Assembly: GCF_002953715.1 (NCBI RefSeq)
Contig: NZ_CP025013.1
Coordinates: forward strand, 186,001-250,000
DNA length: 64,000 nucleotides
Reading direction: 5' to 3'
DNA from: Rhizobium leguminosarum
Lineage (GTDB): Bacteria; Pseudomonadota; Alphaproteobacteria; Rhizobiales; Rhizobiaceae
Translations under genes and position numbers: made by a program
In this document: positions 52,401 through 59,617 of the stretch, in pieces
How positions within the stretch are numbered: the first letter of the stretch is position 1
Layout of the letters: every line of letters begins with the position of its first letter
The notes under the pieces: generated by a model
What the model saw: the letters and a program-made list of their open reading frames with translations, nothing else
Told to the model about the DNA's origin: nothing
The model's database searches: none

Positions 52401-53463
52401 CGTCGACCACCAGTTCCTGCGTGATGCGTTCCAGCGGAACGAGCCGGCGAAGGCCCTCCTCCGTTACAGATGAGATTGCAGTGATGACATCGTCGAGCGA
52501 ACTTCTGGATGTCAGCGACAGCATGACGGGAAGGACCTGTTCGGCACGGCCACGGTCAGCAAGGTGCTCCCTCTGGGGCCGCGCGATCAGGAGCCCGGTC
52601 AACAAGGCATAGCTGCCGCTGTAGCGCGCCAGCAGCGCGCAAAAGGCGGCATGCAGCACGCGCTCGACCTGAAATCCCTTTTGCTGCGCATGTCGATCGA
52701 GCTTTTCCCAGAGATCAGGCCCGATCGAAAATCGATACTGAGCGCGTGCCACACCTGCCAGCCCGCCACTGTTGAAGCGGGTTGGAAAGGTCGAGGCCGC
52801 GTAGTCGAGACCGATCGTTTGCCGCCAGTATGAGAGGGACTGCTGCGCCTGCTCTGTCTGCAGCCACTCAGCCTCTCGCGCACCGGCCAAGATATCTGCC
52901 CGCTGCGTGTCGCCGGCGGGTGCGCCGTCGAGAATTCGCGTCAGGGAACCGGCGAGAACGGACTTCTCGCGATCGTCGCCGATGATTGGATGAAGCACGA
53001 TTGTCAGAAGCGACTGTCCATCGGCAAGCAAGACAATCTGAACACGTGCCGGCGGACCGCCGAGGAGATCGAAGCGTCTGTCGCGGAAGGCTTTCTGTGC
53101 GGCCAAAGCATCCGGCTCGGCGAGAGCAGCACCTTCACCGACAATCTCGATCGGTACTGCGTTCAATACGCCGCAGTGCTGTTCGACGCGACCGCCCGCC
53201 AGCCGTCGGAATCGGGTGGCAAGGGAGGGATGTTGCGCCACGAGCGTCCGGCAGGCGCCGGCAATCGTCTTGACGTCGACCGCCGGGTTCAATCGCAGCC
53301 AAATGACCTGGTCGGGAAAGACCGTGTAGTTGCCGATCTGCTCCAGCGACCAGATACGCTTCTGCGCGATCGTCAGTGGAAAGCTCTCGAAGCCCGCGTC
53401 CGTTGCGACATCGGTCGGGTAGGCATCTGCGAAATTTGTGATCTGCTTGTTCATCCGTGTCAT
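49462..53463 (-). CDS. vbsS: Single-module nonribosomal peptide synthetase, C-A-T-TE (vicibactin synthetase type)
   Basis: About 1333 residues in one module: a condensation domain at about 28-440, an adenylation domain at about 470-965 (YTSGSTGLPKG at 619-629, NGYGPTE at 758-764, YRSGDLTRW at 849-857), a carrier domain with phosphopantetheine Ser1013 in IGGNSLG, and a thioesterase at about 1070-1330 with Ser1143 in GWSWGG. The C-domain HHxxxDG motif reads HPIIGDD (158-164), so the catalytic second His and the Gly are missing. In the vicibactin model the thioesterase joins three hydroxamate units by ester bonds, for which a working C domain may not be needed. The start is ATG 53463 or ATG 53454; upstream frame overlaps MbtH. 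Confidence 0.9.
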   Translation of the reverse strand: MTRMNKQITNFADAYPTDVATDAGFESFPLTIAQKRIWSLEQIGNYTVFPDQVIWLRLNPAVDVKTIAGACRTLVAQHPSLATRFRRLAGGRVEQHCGVLNAVPIEIVGEGAALAEPDALAAQKAFRDRRFDLLGGPPARVQIVLLADGQSLLTIVLHPIIGDDREKSVLAGSLTRILDGAPAGDTQRADILAGAREAEWLQTEQAQQSLSYWRQTIGLDYAASTFPTRFNSGGLAGVARAQYRFSIGPDLWEKLDRHAQQKGFQVERVLHAAFCALLARYSGSYALLTGLLIARPQREHLADRGRAEQVLPVMLSLTSRSSLDDVITAISSVTEEGLRRLVPLERITQELVVDEAAAQEAVVKALFEFREPYSIPGHATNLEPLGARADSELSLVIEAGLDGVASGLIDYAQDLYDSALIARVSRHFSLVLEQIVARDSVRIKDIELVGSDELDWLSAPYEDEVVNDDRPVHELISVHSRQTPAKTAIVYGDEEWSHGWLEASTNRLAHRLRQLGVRAEVTVAIFIKRSPEAIVGILATLKAGGAYIPVEPDHPPVRNHHILRDGGVKIVLTHSWLHHRLPEELDTIILELDKIDLDGEPDTPLDIPTHKDQLAYVMYTSGSTGLPKGVAVEHGPLTHHLQNTSRVYGMSSASRELPFLPFSSDGGHERWMNPLMEGGSIILPDQPLWTPEETLTAMRKHGANNASIPTTYLQQLAEWADISDGAPPMRLYSFGGEGLAQPTFDLLSRALKSEWLINGYGPTETIMTPMVWKVRAGTKFQGVYAPLGRAVGLRRVYVLDPDLNPCPIGVTGELYIGGEGIARGYLGKPDTTADRFIPDPFFTEGGRLYRSGDLTRWRDDGTVEFVGRVDHQVKLRGYRIELGEIEAALLQQPAVGEALVVLRDDDAGGEKALVAYVVPKKDETLDVETIRAGLERSLPSYMVPAAVVELEKMPTNPNSKLDRFALPAPQPVKRTIVEPATVLEDEVLDVWRQVLKLEAISVEDNFFAIGGNSLGAIRILSLLRQRRPKTPLIVADIFNNPTVRSFAGVMEQGDQRDLSEVIVLRASGAKPRLYCFPGLLVSTREYVKLVDYLGADQPATGFICHSLSEKKAVGAPVEEIIESYVDYIRTHSQGAPCYFLGWSWGGLLAYEAARALGDQVDVRMMAMVDVCDLGSEFAIGAKPRFRSGERDALHKDVQAWLGRTAMRPEWDRLLSTMDTDTYDQFLRFVGDEKDPLPNDGPDISSREHTFWVLIDNALIFRRHRLVPHDVPIYPWAADDSLNRGLNLIDWRRLSPRARAAEIITGTNHLHMIGSPAFHSRLALRLKETEKDIA

Positions 53464-53473
53464 CCAGCCGGTT

Positions 53474-53692
53474 TCAGAGACGCGCGTCGCCGGCGATTGC
53501 CGAGCGCAAGGAGAGAGGGCGCGGATCCGCCCAGACGTCGCGGATATGCGCCAGGCAATGCTGGCGCGACCCGGCAAAGCCCGCCGGCTCCCAGCCCACG
53601 GGAATCCGCTTGTCCTGCGGCCAGATTGAATAGCGACGCTCGGTGTCGATGACGGCGATCCAAAGATCGTCGTGAGGTTCAAGATTATCCAT
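53474..53692 (-). CDS. vbsG: MbtH-like NRPS accessory protein
   Basis: A 72-residue MbtH protein with the full family pattern: YSIWPQDKRIPVGWEPAGFAGSRQHCLAHIRDVWADPRPLSLR. MbtH proteins bind and stabilise or activate NRPS adenylation domains. It is the first gene of the minus-strand operon, directly ahead of the NRPS, with the start at 53692 preceded by CAGGAGC. Its promoter of the TAAAy-N16-CGT form lies 38-61 bp upstream. Equating it with vbsG rests on operon order. Confidence 0.87.
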   Translation of the reverse strand: MDNLEPHDDLWIAVIDTERRYSIWPQDKRIPVGWEPAGFAGSRQHCLAHIRDVWADPRPLSLRSAIAGDARL

Positions 53693-53729
53693 TCGCAGCT
53701 CCTGCGGTGATGATGGTCATGCGCAAGTG

Positions 53730-53753
53730 ACGGATCGGGCAGGCTGCAGTTTA
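53730..53753 (-). promoter_or_regulatory. PvdS/RpoI-type promoter for vbsGSO
   Basis: On the minus strand TAAAC (53753-53749) is followed after exactly 16 nt by CGT (53732-53730). This is the form of iron-starvation sigma promoters (TAAAT-N16-CGT for PvdS). The expected start site lies near 53722, giving about 30 nt of leader before vbsG. Confidence 0.65.
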
Positions 53754-53788
53754 GAAAATTTATGAGAATTTTTTTCTTCGCGTATCCC

Positions 53789-53812
53789 TAAATCTGGCGG
53801 GAGATGGATCGT
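53789..53812 (+). promoter_or_regulatory. PvdS/RpoI-type promoter for vbsADL
   Basis: TAAAT (53789-53793), 16 nt, then CGT (53810-53812) match the PvdS consensus TAAAT-N16-CGT without a mismatch. It reads towards the acyltransferase at 53898 with an expected start near 53820. It is divergent from the vbsGSO promoter with 35 bp between the two TAAA boxes. A run of AT-rich DNA lies between them. Confidence 0.7.
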
Positions 53813-53897
53813 CATTCTACCAAATCGGCGCAGGAGCAACCTTCATGCTCGTAACGCCAAAAGCCCGACCTGCGCCCGACCGGCCAAGGAGAACTTC

Positions 53898-54887
53898 ATG
53901 GATTTCGACGCCGTCAAACAAAGGCGCGCTCTGCAGTCGCGCAGCTACATCAGCCTCGCACCTAATCTCATTCACCTCAGGACCGCTTACGGCCACCACG
54001 AAGCGGCGTTCGAGGTCGATGCCGGCATCGCGTCCGTGACCTTCTACCACGGAGATCCGGTGCAATCGGCAGAACTGTTGATGGCGGCCGCCGAAGCCGT
54101 GACGGCAAAAGATCGCTCGATCACCTCAGTCGTCTTCGAAGGGCATCAAACAAGCCTGCCCAGACATATTGCGGATGCCGGCGGACGGCTCGATTCGGCG
54201 ATCCTATGGCAATGGCCCTCGCTGTGGCTGCCGCAGATGTCCTATCCGCTGCCGCCCGTCCAGGAGATGACGGCGGGGCGATATCATCCGCGTCGACCCG
54301 CAAAGCCGAAGGGCACGATCTATCGGCGTTTCATCCCCTGGCTAGAACGGGAAATCGCCTTCACCGTGGCCGATCCCGAGACCGATCTTGCAGCATTTCA
54401 TCGCTGGATGAACGACGAACAGGTCAACACGATCTGGGAAGATTCAGGCTCGATCGACAAGCATCGGGAGATTCTGGAGGCAAGGATCGCAGATCCGCAT
54501 GTCCTGCCGCTGATCGGCAGTTTCGCGGACATCCCCTTCGGCTATTTCGAAGTCTACTGGGCAAAGGAGGACCGTCTCGGTCCCTTTTACGACGCCGACG
54601 ACTATGATCGTGGATGGCATGTCGCGATCGGCGAGCCCGGCTATCGCGGCAAGAAATGGATCAGCGCATGGCTTCCTTCGCTGATGCATTTCATCTTCCT
54701 CGATGATCCGCGCACGAAACGCATCGTCGGCGAGCCGCGCGCCAGTCATGAGCAGCAGATCCGCAACCTCGATCGTTCGGGTTTTGCCAAGGTCAAGCAT
54801 TTCGATTTTCCGCACAAGCGGGCGCTCCTGGTGATGCTCGGCCGCGAGCGTTTCTTCGGTGACCGTCTCTGGGTGCCGGCATCATGA
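53898..54887 (+). CDS. vbsA: Siderophore hydroxylamine acyltransferase (IucB/RhbD-like GNAT)
   Basis: A 329-residue protein with an N-terminal extension and a C-terminal GNAT domain of the AlcB/IucB/MbtK type: FHRWMNDEQVNTIWEDSG, PLIGSFADIPFGYFEVYWAKEDRLGPFYDADDYDRGWHVAIGE, and RIVGEPRASHEQQIRNLDRSGF. These enzymes acylate N-hydroxylated amines to hydroxamates. In vicibactin synthesis the acyl donor is (R)-3-hydroxybutyryl-CoA, which I infer here. AAGGAG lies 6 nt upstream of the ATG. It overlaps the MATE gene by 4 nt. Confidence 0.88.
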   Translation: MDFDAVKQRRALQSRSYISLAPNLIHLRTAYGHHEAAFEVDAGIASVTFYHGDPVQSAELLMAAAEAVTAKDRSITSVVFEGHQTSLPRHIADAGGRLDSAILWQWPSLWLPQMSYPLPPVQEMTAGRYHPRRPAKPKGTIYRRFIPWLEREIAFTVADPETDLAAFHRWMNDEQVNTIWEDSGSIDKHREILEARIADPHVLPLIGSFADIPFGYFEVYWAKEDRLGPFYDADDYDRGWHVAIGEPGYRGKKWISAWLPSLMHFIFLDDPRTKRIVGEPRASHEQQIRNLDRSGFAKVKHFDFPHKRALLVMLGRERFFGDRLWVPAS

Positions 54888-56305
54888 ACGACATGAGCGA
54901 CGCAAGCGGCAGCTTCCGGAGACGGCAGCGCCTCGCCCCGGAGGACCTTGCCAGTCCTGAGCTTTTCAGGCTGCTGCTTCGGCTTGGGTTGCCGGCGATG
55001 TTCGGCCTGTCGATTAACGCCGCCCATCACACGATCAACATGATCTTTATCGGAATGATCGGTGAAGACCAGATCGCGGCGATCATGATCGTCCTGCCGG
55101 TCCTCATGCTCGTCGCCGCCTTCGGCGAAGGGATCGGCGTCGGTGTCGCAACCGAGGTCGGGCGGATGCTCGGAGCCGGCAATCGATCCCGGGCCGGGGC
55201 CATTGCCTCGATCAGCCTTGCTGCCGGCGTTGTCTTCGGCGCGGCAAGCGCTCTCGCAATCCTCGCATTTCCAGATTTGCTGCTGTTCGGCGCCACGCCT
55301 GCCCTTCAGCCGCTCGTGCAGCAATATCTGATGATCATTGCGGTCTCGGTGCCGCTGACGATGGCGCAGATCATTCTCGATTTCCTGGCGATCGCAGAGG
55401 GCAATGCTCGCTTCAGCATGTGGACGCTGGTCGCCTGCTTTGCGCTGAACATGATCCTCGACCCGATCATGATCTTTGGCTTCGGCCTCGGCCTGCAGGG
55501 CGTTGCGATCGCAACCATCCTGTCCCAACTCGTCGCGCTTTGCATCTATGCTGCTTACCACGCCAGGCGACTTGGGACGGTCCGGCTGACGTTTGGCTGG
55601 CGGTTGGGAGATATCGGCTATCTCAAACCTGTGCTTGCAGTCGGCGCACCGACGACGCTGACCAGTCTCGCAACCGCGGGCGCGATTGCGGCGATGGTAT
55701 CGCTCGCCGGCACCTATCACGGAGAAGCCGGCATTGCCGGCGTTGGGATTGCCTTGCGGCTGCTTGCTGTGGGAACGCTCCCCGTCATCGGTATTTCACT
55801 CGGGGCCCAGTCGATCCTGAGCTTTGCCTGGGGTCGAGGCGATACGGCCCGAGTGCTGTCGGCAGCCCGCATCCTGACAGTGGTCACAACTGCGGTGAGT
55901 GGCACTTACGGGCTGGCGGCGCTCGCTTTCTCCGAAGAGCTTGCATCATTCTTCACCGACGATGCGACGGTGATCGGGATTGCGGCGCAAGCGATCATCG
56001 CAACCCATCCTCCCCTTCTGCTGTTCGGCCTGCGGCAAACGGTGCTGATCCTCTTCCAGGCTCAGGGCAGACCGAAAGCGGCGGTTGCCATCGGCCTGGC
56101 GCAGAATGGCTATCTTCTCTTTCCGCTGCTGGCGCTCCTGCCACCGTTCTTCGGCTTTTCAGGCTTGCTGGCAGCAATGTTCCTGGCCTCTGCACTGACC
56201 GGCCTGCTGTCGGCCGTCTGCCTGGTGAGGACGCTCAGCGCGCTCCGGCAGCGCGCCGCCGACCATCTGACCTCCATCCGTCCATATCCCAGCTTTTGTC
56301 CATGA
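54884..56305 (+). CDS. vbsD: MATE-family efflux transporter
   Basis: A 473-residue multidrug/DinF-type MATE protein with about twelve helices. The repeat structure shows as ELFRLLLRLGLPAMFGLSINAAHHTINMIFIGMIG at the start and a second similar repeat beginning GDIGYLKPVLAVGAPTTLTSLATAG near residue 242. Its position inside the siderophore operon makes it the probable vicibactin exporter. Start ATG 54884 overlaps the acyltransferase stop (ATGA). Confidence 0.85.
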   Translation: MNDMSDASGSFRRRQRLAPEDLASPELFRLLLRLGLPAMFGLSINAAHHTINMIFIGMIGEDQIAAIMIVLPVLMLVAAFGEGIGVGVATEVGRMLGAGNRSRAGAIASISLAAGVVFGAASALAILAFPDLLLFGATPALQPLVQQYLMIIAVSVPLTMAQIILDFLAIAEGNARFSMWTLVACFALNMILDPIMIFGFGLGLQGVAIATILSQLVALCIYAAYHARRLGTVRLTFGWRLGDIGYLKPVLAVGAPTTLTSLATAGAIAAMVSLAGTYHGEAGIAGVGIALRLLAVGTLPVIGISLGAQSILSFAWGRGDTARVLSAARILTVVTTAVSGTYGLAALAFSEELASFFTDDATVIGIAAQAIIATHPPLLLFGLRQTVLILFQAQGRPKAAVAIGLAQNGYLLFPLLALLPPFFGFSGLLAAMFLASALTGLLSAVCLVRTLSALRQRAADHLTSIRPYPSFCP

Positions 56306-56315
56306 GAGGATGACC

Positions 56316-57503
56316 ATGAACCAGTCGATCAACCCGCACGACCTTGGCGCCCATGCGGCCGCTGACGATCTCTTTACGCCTGTCGATCCGGCGGCATTCA
56401 ACGCCGTGTCTCCGCCGATTTTCCAGACGTCGCTTTTCACCTACGACAGTTACGAGGCGATGGAGGATGTCTTCGCCGGCCGCACTCGCAACTACATCTA
56501 TTCGCGCGGTGACAATCCGACGGTCCGCGAATTCGAACTCCTGGTGGCCCGCCTCGAGGGCGCAGAGGATGGACGGGCTTTCTCGAGCGGAACGGCCGCC
56601 ATTACATCGACAATTCTCAGCCTTGTTGAGGCGGGAGACCGGGTCGTTGCGGTCCGCCATCTCTACAACGATGTCTACCGCCTTCTGGTGAAGCTGCTCG
56701 GCAGGCTCGGCGTCGCGGTGGATTTCGTCGATCCCGCCGACCACGACGAGGTCCGCAGGGCGCTGTCGGGTGCCAAGCTGCTCTACCTTGAAAACCCCAC
56801 ATCCTTCGTCTTCGAGCTTCAGGACATTGCGGCGCTGTCGGCCATGGCGAAGGAGGCCGGTGTTACCACAATCATCGACAATTCCTGGGCAACGCCGCTC
56901 TTTCAAAAACCGATCCAGCATGGCGTCGATATCGTCATTCACGCCGCCTCGAAATATCTCGGCGGTCACAGCGATACGGTCGCCGGCGTCGTCGTCGGCT
57001 CGAAAGAGGCCATCGCCAGGATCAATTCAACGTCCTACCCCTATGTCGGCGCCAAACTGTCACCGTTCGAGGCCTGGCTGCTGCTGCGCGGCATGCGCAC
57101 GCTGCGTGTCCGTCTCAAGGAGCATGAGCGCAGCGGGCTGTTGCTCGCCGGGCGGCTGAAGGCGCATTCTGCGATCGCACGCGTTCGTCACCCGGCATTT
57201 CAGGAGCATCCCGGACGGGCAACGCTCACGGGTTATGCCGGGCTGTTTGCCTTCGACCTCAATCCCGATATCGATGTCGCACGTTTTGTGAATAGCCTTC
57301 GCGATATCCGCCTCGGCGTCAGCTGGGGGGGACCAGAAACGCTGGTGGTCCCCGCCAAGGTCGCGCTGCAGATCCCCGACCGGATGACCTCCTTCATCCG
57401 GTTCGGCGTGAGCGAGCAGACGGTTCGTTTCGCCGTTGGTCTGGAAGAGCCGGAACTGTTGTGGAGCGATTTGCAGCAGGCGCTGCACGCAGCGAAACGG
57501 TAG
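56316..57503 (+). CDS. vbsL: PLP-dependent Cys/Met-metabolism-fold enzyme in siderophore operon
   Basis: A 395-residue fold-type I enzyme of the cystathionine gamma-synthase/methionine gamma-lyase family. The PLP lysine is Lys213 in HAASKYLGGHSD, with cofactor Asp188 in IIDNSWATP and a Tyr in YIYSRGDNPT. As third gene after acyltransferase and exporter it occupies the vbsL position; VbsL is reported as the epimerase that gives D-ornithine units in vicibactin. PLP chemistry at the alpha carbon would suit that. ATG 56316 gives a better ribosome-site spacing than ATG 56310. A true sulfur-amino-acid role is the alternative. Confidence 0.75.
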   Translation: MNQSINPHDLGAHAAADDLFTPVDPAAFNAVSPPIFQTSLFTYDSYEAMEDVFAGRTRNYIYSRGDNPTVREFELLVARLEGAEDGRAFSSGTAAITSTILSLVEAGDRVVAVRHLYNDVYRLLVKLLGRLGVAVDFVDPADHDEVRRALSGAKLLYLENPTSFVFELQDIAALSAMAKEAGVTTIIDNSWATPLFQKPIQHGVDIVIHAASKYLGGHSDTVAGVVVGSKEAIARINSTSYPYVGAKLSPFEAWLLLRGMRTLRVRLKEHERSGLLLAGRLKAHSAIARVRHPAFQEHPGRATLTGYAGLFAFDLNPDIDVARFVNSLRDIRLGVSWGGPETLVVPAKVALQIPDRMTSFIRFGVSEQTVRFAVGLEEPELLWSDLQQALHAAKR

Positions 57504-58050
57504 GGCCCTGTCGGTGCGCATGATCGGGGCGGGAAGGTTCGGCGATCGCCAGATGGCAATGTTCCTCTGCCGCCTTGATCATGAAGTTGACGAGGGTCCT
57601 TGAGACGCCGAGTTCGGCTGCAATATCCTTCTGCGGCACGCCGTTGAGGCGATGGCGAATGAAGGCATCGTTGGTTCGCTTCGGCAGCGCCTCGAGCGAA
57701 GCAAGCACATTGCGCAAAGTCTCGGCGGCGACAAGCTGGTCGAGCACGGTGGGGATGGGTGCTGTGATCTCCTGAACCTGGTCAATCGACCTATAGTTGT
57801 TCATCTGCTGACGTCGCCGGCGGCTCTCGTCGAGTGCCAGATTATAGACCATCCGGAAGGCGTAACCGATCGGGCAGCGAATGCCATCGGTTTTGACGCC
57901 ATAGGCTTTAATGACTCCATCCTGAAATATATCCTCGGAATATGACTTTGATTTGACAACGCTTTCAATCGTTTTAAGGAGTTTGTCCTTGTTTTCGATC
58001 ATGGCGTTGACCACGGCATTTCCGTTCACATCACGATGCAATGTGTGCAT
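57394..58050 (-). CDS. rpoI: ECF sigma factor RpoI (iron-starvation sigma)
   Basis: A 218-residue ECF sigma of the FecI/PvdS group. Region 2 is seen around SEDIFQDGVIKAYGVKTDGIRCPIGYAFRMVYNLALDESRRR, and region 4 around LEALPKRTNDAFIRHRLNGVPQKDIAAELGVSRTLVNFMIKAAEEH. The last 50 residues are Pro/Arg-rich and unlike the family. This tail results from the frame running about 110 nt antisense into the end of vbsL. It would direct RNA polymerase to the vbsGSO and vbsADL promoters. No FecR-like anti-sigma gene is next to it. Confidence 0.88.
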   Translation of the reverse strand: MHTLHRDVNGNAVVNAMIENKDKLLKTIESVVKSKSYSEDIFQDGVIKAYGVKTDGIRCPIGYAFRMVYNLALDESRRRRQQMNNYRSIDQVQEITAPIPTVLDQLVAAETLRNVLASLEALPKRTNDAFIRHRLNGVPQKDIAAELGVSRTLVNFMIKAAEEHCHLAIAEPSRPDHAHRQGPTVSLRAAPAANRSTTVPALPDQRRNEPSARSRRTG

Positions 58051-58153
58051 TGTCCTGTACCCTTTTTACAAATGGAAAATCAGGCTCTGTCGTTGCTGGT
58101 CGATGCGGTCTTGGCGTCCCTTTTTCGAGGAAAGTACACGATTTGATTGCAGT

Positions 58154-58182
58154 GTCTATTTTAAGGTGATAACGAGAGTCAA
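58154..58182 (-). promoter_or_regulatory. RirA-type iron box on the rpoI promoter
   Basis: TGA-TAACGAGAG-TCA (58167-58181) matches the rhizobial IRO box TGA-N9-TCA. On the rpoI strand it overlaps TTGACT (58182-58177), a -35 element; ATAGAC follows after 17 nt as a weak -10 (58159-58154). A regulator bound here would block the promoter. The box is also 33 bp upstream of the divergent GNAT gene and may control both. Confidence 0.65.
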
Positions 58183-58213
58183 GTTTAAATCGACCGGATG
58201 AAAGCGAGAGAAA

Positions 58214-58705
58214 ATGGGAAGGACAGTGGAGATCCTGACCGGCAAGGCGGAGCTCTGCCGATCGATCATGGGGGCTTTGCCCGACTGGTTTTCAGAACCT
58301 GAGGTCATCGAAGCGAGCGCCCAGGCGATCGAAGACCTGCCGGTGTTCGGCTATGTTGAAGCCGACGTCGTGACCGCGTTGATGGCCTTGAAGCCGCACC
58401 CGCCCGGCGCCGTCGAAATCGCGCTGATTGCGACACGACCCGAACATCACGGTCGCGGCGCCGGACGCCATCTCATCGATGCGGCAGAACGTTTCGGCCA
58501 TGAATCGGGTGCGCGGCTGCTGACGGTCAAGACGCTCGCCCCGCGCGGCTGCGACGAACCGCAGTTCGAGGCGACGCGGCGCTTCTATGACCGGAACGGC
58601 TTTGTGCGGGCGGAGGTCTTTGCAAAGCTCTGGCACGAGGACCATCCATGCCTGTTCATGGTCAAGCCACTCGCCGACGTCGAGGCAGGTGAGGCTACGC
58701 TTTGA
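58214..58705 (+). CDS. vbsC: GNAT acetyltransferase, probable vicibactin N-acetylase
   Basis: A 163-residue GNAT protein. The acetyl-CoA motif is seen as VEIALIATRPEHHGRGAGRHLIDAA, with RRFYDRNGFVRAEVF near the end. It is divergent from rpoI with a TGA-N9-TCA iron box between them, so it is probably iron regulated. Vicibactin needs acetylation of the alpha amino group, a step assigned to VbsC, and this is the only unassigned GNAT in the locus. The assignment is by context; motif data only prove a GNAT fold. Confidence 0.65.
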   Translation: MGRTVEILTGKAELCRSIMGALPDWFSEPEVIEASAQAIEDLPVFGYVEADVVTALMALKPHPPGAVEIALIATRPEHHGRGAGRHLIDAAERFGHESGARLLTVKTLAPRGCDEPQFEATRRFYDRNGFVRAEVFAKLWHEDHPCLFMVKPLADVEAGEATL

Positions 58706-58825
58706 GACGACGAGACTTTCTGCTTGGCGCGTTGGCAATGACCAGCGCGCACGCTACATCGGAGCGGCCCTTCTCGTCATCGCCGACTGCCATCCATCGT
58801 CTCTGCTCGCGTCGGACGATAGGAG

Positions 58826-59608
58826 CTAGTGGCGCCCGTCCGGCAGCGGGCAGGCTTCGCCGCAGCCGCCGACGCCCGGTAGGTTGTAGCGCAGGCAGCA
58901 GACTTTCCGGCGCACGAATTCGAGTCCGCATTGCTGGCGCGCAATGCGGATCATGCCGAACATCGGGTTGCGCCCGCCGCCCGGCCATTGAGCTTCTTCC
59001 AGCAGCGCCAGGCCTCCTTCGACGAGGATAGGCTCATGGCGATGAGCGATCTCCTTCAGAATCCAGGAGAGATAGGCCGCGACATTGTTCCAGAGAAGCT
59101 TCGGCGCGACGCCGGCGTTGGCGGCGATCGCCGCGATGACGGGCTCGGCGTGACCGAGCATCAGCCGGTGAAGCTCGCCGGCCGGGTCACTTGTCACCTC
59201 GGGCCTGCCGGACATCACGAATGCTTCCGGTTCGCCTGTCTGCTCGTTGCAGACGAGCAAAAGCCGGTCGACCTCCATCGGCAGCGCGATGCGGTTCACG
59301 AACATATGGACGCTCGGAGCGATCGTCAGCATGCTGAAATAATAGAGCGTCCACATGGAGACGATCGCACGACGGTCGCTGCCCGGAAATTTTTGCGCAT
59401 ATCGGCCAATGATCTCGTCGAAGATCGCTCGGTCGCAAAGATCCCTGCAGGAAACAACAAAGCCCGTCTGCGGGAGAGCGCTGAGCAGCTTGCCGCGGCA
59501 ATAGGCGAACGGACCGTCGCCCACCAGACCGTCGAGGTCGACGGTTTTGTGGGCGACAGGATGGTCAGCGATCAAGGTCGGGCGCTGAAACGCCCCGGTT
59601 GTCTCCAT
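58826..59608 (-). CDS. fhuF: Siderophore-iron reductase FhuF
   Basis: A 260-residue FhuF-family protein. The C-terminal [2Fe-2S] motif is complete: Cys237-Cys238, ten residues, Cys249, three residues, Cys253 (CCLRYNLPGVGGCGEAC). Upstream a family-typical LWNNVAAYLSWILKEIA and FVNRIALPMEVDRLLLV are seen. FhuF reduces ferric hydroxamates in the cytoplasm to release iron. Its start is 9 nt after the receptor stop, so it is cotranscribed with it under iron control. Confidence 0.9.
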   Translation of the reverse strand: METTGAFQRPTLIADHPVAHKTVDLDGLVGDGPFAYCRGKLLSALPQTGFVVSCRDLCDRAIFDEIIGRYAQKFPGSDRRAIVSMWTLYYFSMLTIAPSVHMFVNRIALPMEVDRLLLVCNEQTGEPEAFVMSGRPEVTSDPAGELHRLMLGHAEPVIAAIAANAGVAPKLLWNNVAAYLSWILKEIAHRHEPILVEGGLALLEEAQWPGGGRNPMFGMIRIARQQCGLEFVRRKVCCLRYNLPGVGGCGEACPLPDGRH

Positions 59609-59617
59609 TGCCGTGCC

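Noticed and set aside
53463..53682. N-terminal extension of the NRPS frame by about 73 residues
   Set aside because: It lies inside the MbtH gene in another frame and has no similarity to condensation domains; the start near 53463/53454 fits the operon.
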